Shown here: piece after piece, positions 1 to 9,574 of the stretch
Numbering within the stretch: position 1 is the first letter of the stretch
Layout of the letters: each line of letters starts with the position of its first letter
Source: Morganella psychrotolerans
GTDB taxonomy: Bacteria; Pseudomonadota; Gammaproteobacteria; Enterobacterales; Enterobacteriaceae
Assembly (NCBI RefSeq): GCF_001676055.1
Contig: NZ_LZEX01000042.1
Location: 242,612-306,611, forward strand
Direction of reading: 5' to 3'
Length of the DNA stretch: 64,000 bases
The notes under the pieces: model-generated
The model's database searches: none
Seen by the model: the letters and a program-made list of their open reading frames with translations, nothing else
Told to the model about the DNA's origin: nothing
Made by a program: the position numbers and the translations under genes

Positions 1-481
1 TGTTCGGGTTTGGTGACATCACGTTACCGGCTTTCCCGCCGCCAATCATTGCCAGCAGGATCGCCATTTTGGAGAGATCAGCGCGGTGTGCAATCGCCAG
101 CGCAATCGGTGAAACCGTAATTACCGCGACATCAATAAAGACGCCGACGGCGGTCAGCAGCAGTGTTGCCACCGCCAATGCCAGCAATGCCCGCTTTTCA
201 CCGACTTTGCGGACGATGGTTTCGGCAATGGTATTTGCCGCACCTGACTCAATCAGAACCCCCGCCAGAATACCGGCAGCAAGAATACGCAGCACAGCAT
301 TAGTTATGCCCTGTGCGCCGGTCACCATCAGCGTCACCGTCTGTATCAGATCAGCCCCGCCAACCAGCCCTCCGGCCAGTGCGCCCGCCATCATCCCGTA
401 AACCGGCGGTACTTTTTTAAGTATTAATCCTATTGCCACAACCAGCGCAACCATTGCGCCCAATGCTGAAACTGTCACCAT
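1..481 (-). CDS. GntP-family permease, N-terminal part (runs off the window)
   Basis: The first 160 residues of a very hydrophobic transporter are read on the minus strand from an ATG at 481. Several membrane spans are visible, and the fragment ends in a Gly-rich loop reading IGGGKAGNVMSPNPN. That loop is typical of the gluconate/glycerate permease (GntP) family, which imports sugar acids with protons. A CdaR-type sugar-diacid regulator is encoded just upstream on the same strand, which suggests a glycerate or related substrate. Family is fairly sure; substrate is inference. The C-terminal two thirds lie outside the window. Confidence 0.8.
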   Translation of the reverse strand, partial: MVTVSALGAMVALVVAIGLILKKVPPVYGMMAGALAGGLVGGADLIQTVTLMVTGAQGITNAVLRILAAGILAGVLIESGAANTIAETIVRKVGEKRALLALAVATLLLTAVGVFIDVAVITVSPIALAIAHRADLSKMAILLAMIGGGKAGNVMSPNPN

Positions 482-618
482 GAGCTGTCCCCTCCGGTAA
501 TTATGATTATTTGAATAAAACGGCGTTTATTATGGCGCGGCAGAACAGGATTAGCTTGAGAGGTTCCGACAAAAAACGGATAGCCGGAATGGCGTAACTT
601 GTAGAATGCTACAAAAGG

Positions 619-1743
619 CTATTCGGTGAGGATCCCGAAATACAGCTGAATAACTGATTCTAATCTATTGATATTTAAGCCAGTAATCGATTCAACACGC
701 GTGAGACGGTAGCGCAGTGTATTTGTATGAATATGCAGCATTTTTGTAGTTTGAGACAGATCACAATTCTGATCAAAATAGGTCTTCAGTGTGTGGCATA
801 ACACATTTCGGGTATCTGCCGCCTTCAGTTGCTGCCAGGCTGAGGTCAGTTCAGCCGCTTCCCAGCTGTCACGAAATCCCTGCAATAATGCGGGCAGCTT
901 AACTTCATCATAAAAAATCGTTTTCTGCTCATACGCCGGGGTCAGCCCGAGTTGTTGTACCGCGCAGGCACTCTGCCATGATCGGTGTAATCCGTTGTTT
1001 GCGTGAAAGAAACCACCGACATACATCTGCAATTCAGGCGAAGAGGGTAGCTGCCGCCGTAATGCCTGTAACTGTTTGCGCAACGGCGAAACCAGCCGGA
1101 AATTCTCATCACATATGACAGGTTTGAGGACAACAAGGGAATTGATGCCGCGAATACTGACCAGAAGATCCATTTTCAGATTATCAATGTATTCGACTAA
1201 CTGATGAAATTGTTCATGATCCGGCGCCGGCAGAGAGAGGATCAGCGCAACACGGGGTTTGTCAGGCGAGATCCCGAGATAAGCGGCGATAGATTTAACC
1301 GACTGCGGCTGCTGCTCCGGGCTTATCAGCTGACTGACAAGTTCATCACGATAACGCCTGTCCCACTGTGATTTTTCAAGTAAATCGACCTGTTCAAGAA
1401 CCAGTTCGGCGGCCATGCGCACCAGTTCGGCATAGTTGCGCACCTCATCCGGTTTACCGGAAATTCCGACCACGCCGACCATGCTGTCACGGAAAATCAC
1501 CGGCAGATTAATCCCCGGTTTTACCCCTTTCAGTGTCGCTGCCGTTGCCTCATCAATCTCAACAATCCGGTTTTCCGTCAGTGCCAGTACCGCACCTTCA
1601 TGGCGCTGGTTAACCCGCTGCGGATCACCGGAGGCAATAATCACGCCCTGCGCATTCATTACATTCACAGAATAACTGAGGATTTGCATGGTCCGCTGAA
1701 CAATCAGCCGCGCGGTTCGCTGGTCAAGCCGGGCCGGGGTCAT
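619..1743 (-). CDS. cdaR: CdaR-family transcriptional regulator (sugar diacid / glycerate type)
   Basis: This 374-residue protein is close to E. coli CdaR (385 aa). The N-terminal half has the diacid-recognition region (INVMNAQG-like start, HEGAVLAL, GVKPGINLP, VGVVGISG). The C-terminus has a PucR-type helix-turn-helix (HIHTNTLRYRLTRVESITGL). CdaR activates glucarate, galactarate and glycerate uptake and catabolism in E. coli. Here it sits directly upstream of a GntP-type permease on the same strand, so that permease is the likely target. It begins 1 base after the stop of the upstream small gene, suggesting co-transcription. Effector identity is inferred. Confidence 0.88.
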   Translation of the reverse strand: MTPARLDQRTARLIVQRTMQILSYSVNVMNAQGVIIASGDPQRVNQRHEGAVLALTENRIVEIDEATAATLKGVKPGINLPVIFRDSMVGVVGISGKPDEVRNYAELVRMAAELVLEQVDLLEKSQWDRRYRDELVSQLISPEQQPQSVKSIAAYLGISPDKPRVALILSLPAPDHEQFHQLVEYIDNLKMDLLVSIRGINSLVVLKPVICDENFRLVSPLRKQLQALRRQLPSSPELQMYVGGFFHANNGLHRSWQSACAVQQLGLTPAYEQKTIFYDEVKLPALLQGFRDSWEAAELTSAWQQLKAADTRNVLCHTLKTYFDQNCDLSQTTKMLHIHTNTLRYRLTRVESITGLNINRLESVIQLYFGILTE

Positions 1744-1744
1744 A

Positions 1745-1990
1745 TCAGGACTTTACGTGTGTCAGTTTTGCTGCCGCAATAGCCGATTCAATGGCTTTTC
1801 TTGCCAGCGGGCTGTTGCGCCAGCAAGTGGAGCCGGTCAGCGCGGCACCGGCACTGAGTAGTGAGGGCGCATCTGCGGTGGCAAGCTGAGTCAGTGTCGA
1901 AAAACCCATCTGTTCCAGGCGCTCAACCACTTTGGCGCCAACACCTTTTACCGCTAATAAAACGGCTTTGTCTTCGGGGGAAAATGGCAT
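1745..1990 (-). CDS. Small helix-hairpin-helix domain protein
   Basis: This 81-residue protein has a helix-hairpin-helix signature near its N-terminus (LLAVKGVGAKVVERLEQMGF), the kind seen in non-specific DNA-binding modules. It also has a second helical segment ending in KLTHVKS. The gene ends one base before the cdaR-like start, so the two are probably in one transcript. No catalytic motif is visible. The cellular role is unknown. A short ERIC-type repeat lies just upstream. Confidence 0.6.
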   Translation of the reverse strand: MPFSPEDKAVLLAVKGVGAKVVERLEQMGFSTLTQLATADAPSLLSAGAALTGSTCWRNSPLARKAIESAIAAAKLTHVKS

Positions 1991-2007
1991 ATTGCTCCGT
2001 AAATGAC

Positions 2008-2079
2008 TATACCCTTATTCATTCAAATTGCAGATTCGTTGGCGCAGGGAAGACTGCATCCTGAATGACATTGGATATA
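2008..2079 (+). repeat. Short (internally deleted) ERIC/IRU element
   Basis: The outer ends of the window's ERIC-like family are present (TATACCCTTATTCATTCAAA at the left, CTGCATCCTGAATGACATTGGATATA-like right end). The central hairpin found in the 125-base copies is missing. It lies between rpoH and the HHH gene. Confidence 0.75.
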
Positions 2080-2176
2080 CCAGAAAATCATACGGCTACC
2101 ATAACAAATTGCGGGAAAAATGGGAGCGGAGAAAGAGAAAAAGAGACTAAAAGGAATAATTCAGAGCAGGGAGGAT

Positions 2177-2273
2177 GATAACGGGTAAAGGAATGAAAAG
2201 CATGCGCGCCATGGATGGCGCGCCTGAGCTTACAGGGAGGTATTCACAGCGACTTTTCATTTTGCCCGTTATC
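2177..2273 (+). repeat. Palindromic ~97-base repeat, copy A (also probable rpoH 3' hairpin)
   Basis: The outer arms GATAACGGGTAAAGGAATGAAAAG-like and CTTTTCATTTTGCCCGTTATC-like pair with each other. The core GCCATGGATGGCG is itself a palindrome. A second copy in opposite orientation lies at 63113-63225 and shares the core and the CCTGAGC...ACAGCGAC segment. It sits immediately 3' of rpoH and could act in transcript ending. The family is not one I can name. Confidence 0.6.
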
Positions 2274-2296
2274 AGCATACCGGACACAAGACACAA

Positions 2297-3151
2297 TCAG
2301 TCTTCAATAGCCTGGCGCAGTTTTTTCATGGCATTTTTTTCCAGCTGGCGAACACGTTCAGCAGAAACACCATATTTATCAGCCAGTTCCTGCAATGTTG
2401 TTTTGCTGTCATCATCCAGCCAGCGGGCGCGGATAATATCACGGCTGCGCTCATCCAGGGTATCAATCGCCATGGTGAGTTTATCTGTGGCGTGGTTATC
2501 CCAGTTATCTTCTTCAATTTCATCTGCGAAATCAGAGGATTTATCCTCCAGAAACAGCGATGGCGCTATAACCGGATGATCACCGTCGTCGTCATCGGAC
2601 ATGTCAAATGCCATATCCTGCGCCGCCATACGCGATTCCATCTCCAGCACATCTTTGCTGGTGACACCCAGTTCCTGAGCAACCATTTCGACTTCTTCCT
2701 GGTTAAACCAACCCAGACGTTTTTTAGATTTACGCAGATTAAAGAATAGCTTACGCTGTGCTTTAGTGGTGGCGATTTTTACAATACGCCAGTTACGCAG
2801 CACATATTCATGGATTTCTGCTTTGATCCAGTGAACCGCGAATGACACCAGACGCACACCCATTTCCGGATTAAAGCGGCGCACCGCTTTCATCAGCCCG
2901 ATATTTCCTTCCTGGATAAGATCCGCCTGAGGCAACCCATAGCCGGAGTAGCTGCGGGCAACATGGATGACAAACCGCAAATGAGACATGATGAGCTTTT
3001 TCGCAGCATCAAGGTCGCCATCATAATAGAGGCGCTCAGCCAGTTCTTTCTCTTCCTCTGCCGTCAGCATCGGATACTGGTTTGCCGCACGGACGTAAGC
3101 TTCAATGCTTCCCTGCGGAACCAATACTAAGGATTGGGTATCTTTAGTCAT
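2297..3151 (-). CDS. rpoH: RNA polymerase heat-shock sigma factor sigma-32
   Basis: This 284-residue group 3 sigma factor matches E. coli RpoH in length and content. It has region 1.2/2 from the start ([21 protein letters not shown], core binding in [21 protein letters not shown]) and the RpoH box region ([18 protein letters not shown]). It ends in a region 4 helix-turn-helix ([28 protein letters not shown]). It directs transcription of chaperone and protease genes after heat stress. It lies downstream of ftsYEX on the same strand, as in E. coli. The 155-base leader to ftsX may hold its own promoters and the thermosensing 5' mRNA structure, which I did not resolve. Confidence 0.97.
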   Translation of the reverse strand: MTKDTQSLVLVPQGSIEAYVRAANQYPMLTAEEEKELAERLYYDGDLDAAKKLIMSHLRFVIHVARSYSGYGLPQADLIQEGNIGLMKAVRRFNPEMGVRLVSFAVHWIKAEIHEYVLRNWRIVKIATTKAQRKLFFNLRKSKKRLGWFNQEEVEMVAQELGVTSKDVLEMESRMAAQDMAFDMSDDDDGDHPVIAPSLFLEDKSSDFADEIEEDNWDNHATDKLTMAIDTLDERSRDIIRARWLDDDSKTTLQELADKYGVSAERVRQLEKNAMKKLRQAIED

Positions 3152-3256
3152 TCAGTCCTCGATATGAATAAAAATGACGTCGGCAGACGATAATGACAAA
3201 TAGTGTACAGCATGAGGCGCAGTTACGCCTACCACTTCGTGCCTGCGCTATGAAGT

Positions 3257-3287
3257 ACCGGCGGAGAGAGAATTGCCTTCCGCCGGT
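3257..3287 (-). terminator. Hairpin between ftsX and rpoH
   Basis: ACCGGCGGA and TCCGCCGGT pair across a 13-base loop just past the ftsX stop. There is no strong U tail, so this may be an attenuator or processing site rather than a full terminator. The adjacent CCGGTCTG unit is repeated in tandem at 3284-3303. Confidence 0.4.
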
Positions 3288-3306
3288 CTGCCGGTCTGCC
3301 GGTCGG

Positions 3307-4278
3307 TTATTGCGGCATAAAATGGCGTAAATGACGAACTGTAGCCAGCCAGGCGGCAATCCAGCCGATCATACCGGAAACCAGCACAATCAGCAGTGCC
3401 TCATCCCAATCCAGCCCGGTTAAGGTGAATGTTGTACCGAAAATTGCCGCGACACCTGTGACAACCGCCGCTAATTTCCATACCAGCAGTGATGATAATA
3501 ACAGTGATAATATTGCCCCTGATGCCCCCAGCAACATACCACCGTTCAGGAACGGACGCAGAATAAAGCCGTCTGTTGCCCCGATAAGCTTCATCACATT
3601 GATGGTTTCCCGGCGGCTGAAAATATTGAGCCGGACACTGTTACCTATTACCAGGAACAGCGCGATGATCATCAGAACGCCGATAATTGAGGCGATTTGC
3701 CCGACAAGCCCGGTCAGTGCCGCCAGGCGGGCAAACCAGCTGTCATCCATACGGACTTCATCAATTCCGGACAATGCGCTGACACGATCACGCAGTGTCA
3801 TCAGTGTATCACTGCTCTGCATATCAATTTTCGGCGTTACAATAGCAACAGCCGGTAACGGGTTCTCTTCCAGCATATCCAGTGCAGTGCTGAAGCCGGA
3901 CCAGGCACGGAATTCTGTTATCGCCTGGTCGCGGGAGAGATAATTAACATTATCCACGCCGTCGAGGGCTTTCAGTTCATCCACCAGCTTTTGTCCGCCC
4001 TGCTCATCCAGACCTTTATCCAGATAAACAGTCAGTTGCGGTGTCGGATACCACTGCTCCGCGGCATGACTGACATTTTTCCACACGATGTAAAAAACAC
4101 TCGGCAGTGTCAGGGAAATCGCAATCACCATAACGGTCAGCAATGTGGAAAGTGGCTGGCGCAACATATCACCGACCGTATTTACCCACGCATGACGCCA
4201 CTGTTCACGCCAGCCGCCTTTCAGCGCTTTGGACTTGGACGGTATTTTTTTTACGGGTTTACGCGGTTGCTTAGCCAT
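3307..4278 (-). CDS. ftsX: Cell division ABC-transporter-like membrane protein FtsX
   Basis: The 323-residue inner-membrane protein has a basic cytoplasmic N-terminus ([13 protein letters not shown]), a first membrane span near residue 50, and a large periplasmic domain carrying the EnvC-contact region. Three C-terminal spans follow. With FtsE it links ATP hydrolysis in the cytoplasm to activation of periplasmic amidases through EnvC at the septum. Its start overlaps the end of ftsE by 8 bases, showing translational coupling. The length is slightly below E. coli FtsX (352 aa), mostly at the N-terminus. Confidence 0.96.
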   Translation of the reverse strand: MAKQPRKPVKKIPSKSKALKGGWREQWRHAWVNTVGDMLRQPLSTLLTVMVIAISLTLPSVFYIVWKNVSHAAEQWYPTPQLTVYLDKGLDEQGGQKLVDELKALDGVDNVNYLSRDQAITEFRAWSGFSTALDMLEENPLPAVAIVTPKIDMQSSDTLMTLRDRVSALSGIDEVRMDDSWFARLAALTGLVGQIASIIGVLMIIALFLVIGNSVRLNIFSRRETINVMKLIGATDGFILRPFLNGGMLLGASGAILSLLLSSLLVWKLAAVVTGVAAIFGTTFTLTGLDWDEALLIVLVSGMIGWIAAWLATVRHLRHFMPQ

Positions 4279-4936
4279 GAAGATCTCCCGTCATACGCCC
4301 CTGACTCAGAGTGAGCACACGGTAATTCCGGCGCTCAATCAACATAATATCATGTGTTGCCATCAGAACTGTCACACCCGCCCGGTTAAATTCTTCAAAC
4401 AGACGCAGGATCCCTTCTGATAACTCACTGTCGAGGTTCCCGGTCGGTTCATCCGCCAGCAGCACTCTCGGTTTATTCACCACCGCACGGGCAACACCCA
4501 CGCGCTGCTGCTCCCCGCCGGAGAGCTGAACCGGAAAGTTACGTGCTTTATCGAGCAGTCCGACTTTATCCAGTGCGGCACTGACACGGCGGCGGATATC
4601 TTCCTGACTCGCGCCGGCAATGATAAGCGGCATCGCCACATTGTCATACACTGTGCGATCCATCAGCAGATGGTGATCCTGAAAGATCATACCGATTTGG
4701 CGGCGCAGAAACGGCACCTCACGGTTTGTCAGGCGGCTGATATTATGTCCGTCAAATGAAATAGCCCCGTCACTGGGACGCTCAATTCCGCAAATCAGTT
4801 TCAGCAGGGTACTTTTCCCTGCGCCGGAATGCCCGGTCAGAAACACCATCTCAGCAGGGCGGACATGAAAATCCACCCCCTGGAGTGCCTGCCGGCCGCC
4901 TAAATAGGCTTTACTGACGTGTTCAAAGCGGATCAT
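4271..4936 (-). CDS. ftsE: Cell division ATP-binding protein FtsE
   Basis: This is a 221-residue ABC ATPase. It shows Walker A (GHSGAGKST, about residues 36-44), the signature LSGGEQQR, Walker B (VLLADEPT) and the switch histidine (MATHD). Length and sequence match E. coli FtsE. It forms the FtsEX complex at the divisome and controls septal peptidoglycan hydrolysis. It lies 6 bases after ftsY and overlaps ftsX, so the three are one operon. Confidence 0.97.
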   Translation of the reverse strand: MIRFEHVSKAYLGGRQALQGVDFHVRPAEMVFLTGHSGAGKSTLLKLICGIERPSDGAISFDGHNISRLTNREVPFLRRQIGMIFQDHHLLMDRTVYDNVAMPLIIAGASQEDIRRRVSAALDKVGLLDKARNFPVQLSGGEQQRVGVARAVVNKPRVLLADEPTGNLDSELSEGILRLFEEFNRAGVTVLMATHDIMLIERRNYRVLTLSQGRMTGDLHG

Positions 4937-4942
4937 GGATGA

Positions 4943-7092
4943 TTAGTCCTCCCGGGCAAAAAGTGCCTCAATAAAATCATCGGCTTTGAAAGGACGCAGA
5001 TCGTCAATACCTTCACCAACCCCGATATACCGGATAGGAATACCGAATTGATCCGCAATGGCAAAGATAACCCCGCCTTTCGCCGTACCGTCAAGTTTGG
5101 TCAGAGTCAGCCCGGTCAGCCCCACGGCCTCATTAAAGAGACGCGCCTGACTGACGGCGTTCTGCCCGGTGCTGGCATCCAATGTCAGCATAATTTCATG
5201 CGGGGCATCCTCATCGAGTTTTTTCATCACCCGCACGATTTTCTTGAGTTCTTCCATCAGGTGCGCTTTATTTTGTAAGCGCCCTGCGGTATCTGCGATC
5301 AGGACATCAACGCCTTTCGCTTTTGCCGACTGGATAGCGTCAAAAATCACAGAAGCCGGATCAGCCCCGGTATGCTGTCCGATAACAGAAATATTATTGC
5401 GTTCACCCCAGACCTGAAGCTGCTCAACCGCAGCTGCGCGGAAGGTATCTCCGGCAGCAAGCATCACAGATTTGCCCTGAGCCTGATACTGACGCGCCAT
5501 TTTACCGATAGTGGTGGTTTTTCCGACGCCATTCACGCCGACCATCAGGATCACATACGGTCTTTTATCTTCGATAACCAGTGGCTTATCTACCGTTGCC
5601 AGGATCTCGCCCATCTCTTCACGCAATTTGGTAAACAAGGCTTCCGCGTCTTTCAGATCACGGCGGCTGGCATGCTGTGTCAGGCTGGTAATAATTTTAC
5701 GGGTGGTGTCCACCCCGACATCCGCCACAAGCAGCTGTTCTTCCAGCTCGTCGAACAGATCGTCATCAATTTTTTTGCCACGGAAAATACTGAAGAAACC
5801 GGAGCCGATATTTTCACGGGTACGCACCAGGCTGCGTTTCAGGCGGGCAAAAAAGCCCTCTTTAGCCGGTTTTTCCTGTGTGGCGGCCGGTGCAGGAGAT
5901 TCATTTTCGATCTCTTGTGCATCTTCTGCATCTGCCTGCGCCTGTGCAAGGCGCAGCGCTTCTTCTTCCTCAGCCAGACGCTGTTCTTCTGCTAACTGCA
6001 CCTGTTCTGCTATTTCAGCATCACGGCGGGCTTGTTCTTCTGCTAACCGCGCCTGCTCTGCCATTTCAGCATCATGGCGGGCTTGTTCTTCTGCTAACCG
6101 CGCCTGCTCTGCTATTTCAGCATCACGGCGGGCTTGTTCTTCTGCCAGGCGCTGTTGTTCAGCAGCCTGCGCCAGACGCGCGTCTTCCGCGATGCGCTGC
6201 TGTCTGGCAGCCTCTGCGTCACGCAGTGCCTGTTCTCTGACCAGGCGTTGTGCTTCTTCTGCACGCTGCTGCTCTGCGGCTTGTTCTTGTGCAAGACGCT
6301 TTTCTTCCGCTATACGCTGCTGTTTGGCTGCCTGTGCATCACGCTGGGCCTGCTCTTCGATCAGACGTTGCGCATCTTCTGCACGCTGTTGCTCTGCTGC
6401 CTGTTCCTGCGCAAGACGCTGCTCTTCTGCCAGACGCTGCTGTTTGGCAGCCTCTGCATCACGCTGAGCCTGTTCTTTACCAGGCGTTGTGCTTCTTCTG
6501 CACGCTGCTGCTCTGCGGCCTGCTCTTGTGCAAGACGCTGTTCTTCTGCCAGGCGCTGCTGTTTGAGCGCCTGCGCATCACGCAGTGCCTGCTCTTTCGC
6601 CTGACGTTGTTCTTCTTCTGCCCGCTGCTGTTCTGCCGCCTGCTCTTGCGCAAGACGTTTTTCTTCCGCTAAACGCTGTTGTTCACTGACTTCTGCGTTA
6701 CGACGTGCCTGCTCTTGCGCAAAACGCTGTTCTTCAGCAGCTTGTGCATCGCTGCGGGCTTGTTCTTCGGCTAACCGGGCCTGTTCTGCCATTTCAGCAT
6801 CACGCTGAGCCTGTTCTCCGGCTAATCGTGCCTGCTCTGCCATTTCGGCATCACGGCGGCTCTGCTCCTGCGTTAAACGGGTCAGCTCTGCAATTTGTGC
6901 ATCACGGCGTGCCAGCTCTTCGGTTAAACGTGCCTGCTCTGCAATTTGTGCATCACGCTGAGCCTGTTCTTCGGCTAAGCGTGCCTGCTCTGCCTGTTGT
7001 TCCTGACTCTCCTGTGATTGATTTTCATCATCTTTACGACCAAAACCCAACCAGGAGAAAAAACCTTTTTTCTTATCTTTTGCCACAGCCAC
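4943..7092 (-). CDS. ftsY: Signal recognition particle receptor FtsY with a long repetitive A domain; frameshift near 6478
   Basis: The C-terminal part is a complete NG GTPase (GVNGVGKTTTIGK P-loop, DTAGRLQ, TKLDGTAKGG), which docks SRP-ribosome complexes at the inner membrane. The N-terminus from 7092 begins MAVAKDKKKGFFSWLGFGRK, a lipid-binding amphipathic start. It is followed by about 30 degenerate 12-14-residue units of the type QARLAEEQARRDAEIAE, predicted to form a long charged helix. The full reading would be about 716 residues against 497 in E. coli. The frame breaks once inside the repeats. At 6478 the plus strand reads TTCTTTACCAGG where a sister unit reads TTCTCTGACCAGG, so one base is missing. 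FtsY is essential, so a sequencing or assembly slip in the repeats is the likeliest reason. A restart at 6064 would leave the NG domain intact. Confidence 0.9.
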
Positions 7093-7306
7093 TATACCCC
7101 TTGCACACTGTTACCCGTCACCCCCGGCGCCTGCGCGTTCCGGAAAATGTTGAGCAGATATGGCGTAATTATCATCATTAATTGTGAATTAGACGCAGTC
7201 TATCATTTCACAGGATGGTTGCGCATCGGCTTTCCGTGATTTCAGGTTAAATTTAAACGAATTTTTACAAAACATGCGTATAATATGTCGCTGTTTTCCC
7301 GTCAGA

Positions 7307-7383
7307 TATACCCTTATTCATTCAAACCACAGGTTCGCCGGTTGCGGGAAGCCTGTCTGCATCCTGAATGACGTTGGGTATAT
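7307..7383 (+). repeat. Short ERIC/IRU element between ftsY and rsmD
   Basis: The left end TATACCCTTATTCATTCAAA and right end CTGCATCCTGAATGACGTTG flank a shortened centre. It lies in the divergent promoter region of ftsY and rsmD, about 37 bases before the rsmD start. Confidence 0.75.
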
Positions 7384-7419
7384 ACTCGTCATACTTCAGA
7401 TTAATAAGTTGCGAAAGTT

Positions 7420-8016
7420 ATGGTAAAAAAAGCACATAGCGCACCTCAGGGGCAAATCCGTATTATTGCCGGTCTGTGGCGCGGACGAAAACTGCCGGTT
7501 CTGACACACGACGGCCTGCGCCCGACCACTGATCGCGTGCGTGAAACCCTGTTTAACTGGCTGATGCCGGTGATCAATGGTGCGCGTTGCCTTGATGCAT
7601 TCGCGGGCAGCGGTGCGCTCGGGTTTGAAGCCCTCTCCCGCCATGCCGCTGCCGTGACATTTATTGAACTGAACCGCGCGGTTGCCACGCAAATTACGGC
7701 TAACGCCCGTTTGCTGGCCTGCGATCACGCAACAGTGGTAAATCAGAGTGCGCCGCAGTTTCTGGCACAACCGGGAACACCGTTTGATGTGGTGTTTCTC
7801 GATCCGCCGTTCCGTAAAGGGTTATTACAGGAAACGGTTGATTTGCTGGAACAAAATGGCTGGCTGAGTGCCAATGCCATGATTTACGCGGAAGCGGAAG
7901 CAGAATCAGATCCGCTGGTTATCCCGGCAAACTGGTTGTGTCACCGGGAGAAAGTGGCCGGTCAGGTTGCGTATCGTCTTTACCTGCGGCAGGCAACTGC
8001 TGAGCAGGCTAATTAA
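7420..8016 (+). CDS. rsmD: 16S rRNA (guanine966-N2)-methyltransferase
   Basis: This 198-residue protein is the same length as E. coli RsmD. It has the SAM-binding motif LDAFAGSGALGFEALSR and the catalytic motif DPPFRKG, and it ends in the conserved REKVAGQVAYRLYLR. It methylates G966 of 16S rRNA in the assembled small subunit using S-adenosylmethionine. It is divergent from ftsY, exactly as in E. coli, and is followed 11 bases later by the yhhL-like gene. Confidence 0.96.
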   Translation: MVKKAHSAPQGQIRIIAGLWRGRKLPVLTHDGLRPTTDRVRETLFNWLMPVINGARCLDAFAGSGALGFEALSRHAAAVTFIELNRAVATQITANARLLACDHATVVNQSAPQFLAQPGTPFDVVFLDPPFRKGLLQETVDLLEQNGWLSANAMIYAEAEAESDPLVIPANWLCHREKVAGQVAYRLYLRQATAEQAN

Positions 8017-8027
8017 CAGGAGTCCGT

Positions 8028-8340
8028 ATGTTCTGGATTAATATCGGCCGGTTGCTGATGTTATCAGTGTGGAGTTTTTTGATTTTCAGCCTGGTTCATC
8101 CGTTCCCGAAACCACTGAATATTTTTATGCATATCGCCACTTTTTTTTATGGTCGTGATGCACGGTTTGCTGATGGCGATGTTCAATGCCGGTCAGCCGA
8201 AAGATAAAAAACTGACCGCCGCCGGCAAACTCAGGGTCTTTCTGTTCGGCGTTTTTGAGCTGCTTATCATGCTGCGTCGTCAGCAGGCAGAACTGAAATC
8301 CCCGCCTGCGGGCGATGACGACAAACACGACCAGCCCTGA
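8028..8340 (+). pseudogene. yhhL: DUF1145 membrane protein YhhL, frameshifted in a T8 run
   Basis: Reading from ATG at 8028 (preceded by AGGAG) gives MFWINIGRLLMLSVWSFLIF, then HPFPKPLNIFMHIATFF, matching E. coli YhhL. The run of eight T at 8141-8148 then shifts the frame. Removing one T restores MVVMHGLLMAMFNAGQ through FLFGVFELLIML, which is the expected second half ending at 8340. The intact product would be about 104 residues with two to three membrane spans and unknown function. The extra T is either a real mutation or a homopolymer sequencing error. Confidence 0.75.
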
Positions 8341-8694
8341 TCAGCGCAGCGGCTCATAACGGATAAAACGGGTGCCCTGCATAAAAAGCGTTCCGCGTGA
8401 ATGCAGGGTTATCTCCCGGTATTGCGCCTCTTTTATATATACCACGATAGTTTTCCCGGACAGCGGGCGGAAATGCACCTCATAACGGAAGGTTTCCGGG
8501 AAGACCACATCCCGCTCGCGTGAGCGCATATTCGGGTACGGATAATCCTTTTTCTCTGCAACCGTCACTTCAGATGTTGTTACGACAGAGCTGTCATTAA
8601 TCTCATTTTGCTTTCTCTGTTCGAGGAAACGACGTGCTGCCAGTACAATAATAAGTGCGGCAACAATAAAACCTAATAATCCAAATTTATTCAT
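8341..8694 (-). CDS. yhhM: DUF2500 family protein YhhM
   Basis: This 117-residue protein has one N-terminal membrane anchor (FGLLGFIVAALIIVLAARRF) followed by a soluble domain ending GTLFMQGTRFIRYE, like E. coli YhhM (119 aa). The function is not known. It is convergent with yhhL, with its stop abutting the yhhL stop. Its place in the rsmD-yhhL-yhhM-yhhN-zntA order is conserved with E. coli. Confidence 0.88.
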   Translation of the reverse strand: MNKFGLLGFIVAALIIVLAARRFLEQRKQNEINDSSVVTTSEVTVAEKKDYPYPNMRSRERDVVFPETFRYEVHFRPLSGKTIVVYIKEAQYREITLHSRGTLFMQGTRFIRYEPLR

Positions 8695-8799
8695 GGGTAT
8701 GCTTGTTTTCCTGCAATCTTGTTGATCGTGACCTGTAAATACGGGATATTAGCAAATATTCAGGTGTTATTCGCCCTCAACATATCTAAAGGACACCCC

Positions 8800-9432
8800 A
8801 TGAATTGGCCATTTATCGCTGTACTTTTTTCCGGCTGGCTCTATATCGATGCCGCCTACCGGGGACCGGACTGGCAGCGCTGGGTCTTCCGTCCCGTCAC
8901 TCTGCTGTTGTTACTACTGTGGGCATGGAGCGGTGATTACGGGCTGGATATCTCCGGTTACCTGGTGTGCGTCGGGCTGTTAGTCGCGATTGTGTCTGAC
9001 ACCATCCGCCTGGTCGCAGACAATAAAATCGATCTCTCTTTGTACACCAGTGCCGTGTTTTATCTGTTGTATGCCCTGAGCTTCGCCCTGCTGAATAATT
9101 TCACATTTTATATTCCGTTGCTGATTACATTGCTGGTGATTGCTGTCGCCGTTCCGGCATTGCTCTGGTACAAACTCGGCGATCACAAAATTCCGGTACT
9201 GACCGCACTTCTCAGTGCGCTGGTGATGGCGTGGCTTGCCGGTGAACAGTTCTTCGGGCTGGGAACCGATTATAATTTCTCCCTGATGATCGGGGCATTC
9301 TGTCTGGTACTGAACCTGATCCTCTGGCTGGTGAACCGCTTTCTGTTCTCGTTTAAGCTGGCAAAAGCGGTCTATTCCACTTTCTATTTCCTCGGTCACT
9401 TCCTGATTGTCCGCGCGATCACACTAATGTAA
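8800..9432 (+). CDS. yhhN: YhhN-family integral membrane protein
   Basis: The 210-residue protein has about eight hydrophobic spans and starts MNWPFIAVLFSGWLYIDAAYRG, closely matching E. coli YhhN (208 aa). It ends FLGHFLIVRAITLM. The ATG at 8800 is preceded by AAAGGA and matches the family start, so I chose it over longer upstream options. The family includes the eukaryotic TMEM86 lysoplasmalogenases, and activity in bacteria is not established here. Confidence 0.92.
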   Translation: MNWPFIAVLFSGWLYIDAAYRGPDWQRWVFRPVTLLLLLLWAWSGDYGLDISGYLVCVGLLVAIVSDTIRLVADNKIDLSLYTSAVFYLLYALSFALLNNFTFYIPLLITLLVIAVAVPALLWYKLGDHKIPVLTALLSALVMAWLAGEQFFGLGTDYNFSLMIGAFCLVLNLILWLVNRFLFSFKLAKAVYSTFYFLGHFLIVRAITLM

Positions 9433-9443
9433 TCACGCCACAA

Positions 9444-9490
9444 AACAGCAGGAACGCACAATTTGCCTAAAATTATGTGTTCCTGCTGTT
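9444..9490. terminator. Long inverted repeat between yhhN and zntA
   Basis: AACAGCAGGAACGCACA pairs with TGTGTTCCTGCTGTT (one bulge) around a 15-base loop. It ends yhhN transcription region and its right arm runs into the first bases of the zntA -35 element, so folding or a protein bound here could touch the zntA promoter. There is no U tail. Confidence 0.5.
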
Positions 9491-9520
9491 GACTCTGGAG
9501 TCTACTCCAATGTGTACACT
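9489..9520 (+). promoter_or_regulatory. zntA promoter with ZntR-type MerR-family operator
   Basis: TTGACTCTGGAGTCTACTCCA-like sequence gives a -35 (TTGACT) overlapping a near-palindrome (CTGGAGTCTACTCCAA). It is followed by TGTGTACACT in the -10 position at the long spacing typical of MerR-family promoters. It closely resembles the E. coli zntA operator bound by ZntR, so zinc-, cadmium- or lead-induced expression is expected. Confidence 0.8.
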
Positions 9521-9574
9521 TCCTGTTAATGAGACAAATTAACAACAACTGAACTGTTGAACAGGGAGGTGTTT

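Noticed and set aside
69..401. Plus-strand open frame at the window start
   Set aside because: The minus strand encodes a clear GntP-type permease across the same bases.
5511..6467. Long plus-strand open frame of 318 codons
   Set aside because: It is the antisense shadow of the ftsY repeats, of Ser/Ala/Cys/Arg-biased composition.
5950..7010. Regularly spaced DNA repeats that could suggest a CRISPR array
   Set aside because: The repeats are in frame within ftsY, have no unique spacers, and encode a degenerate helical motif.
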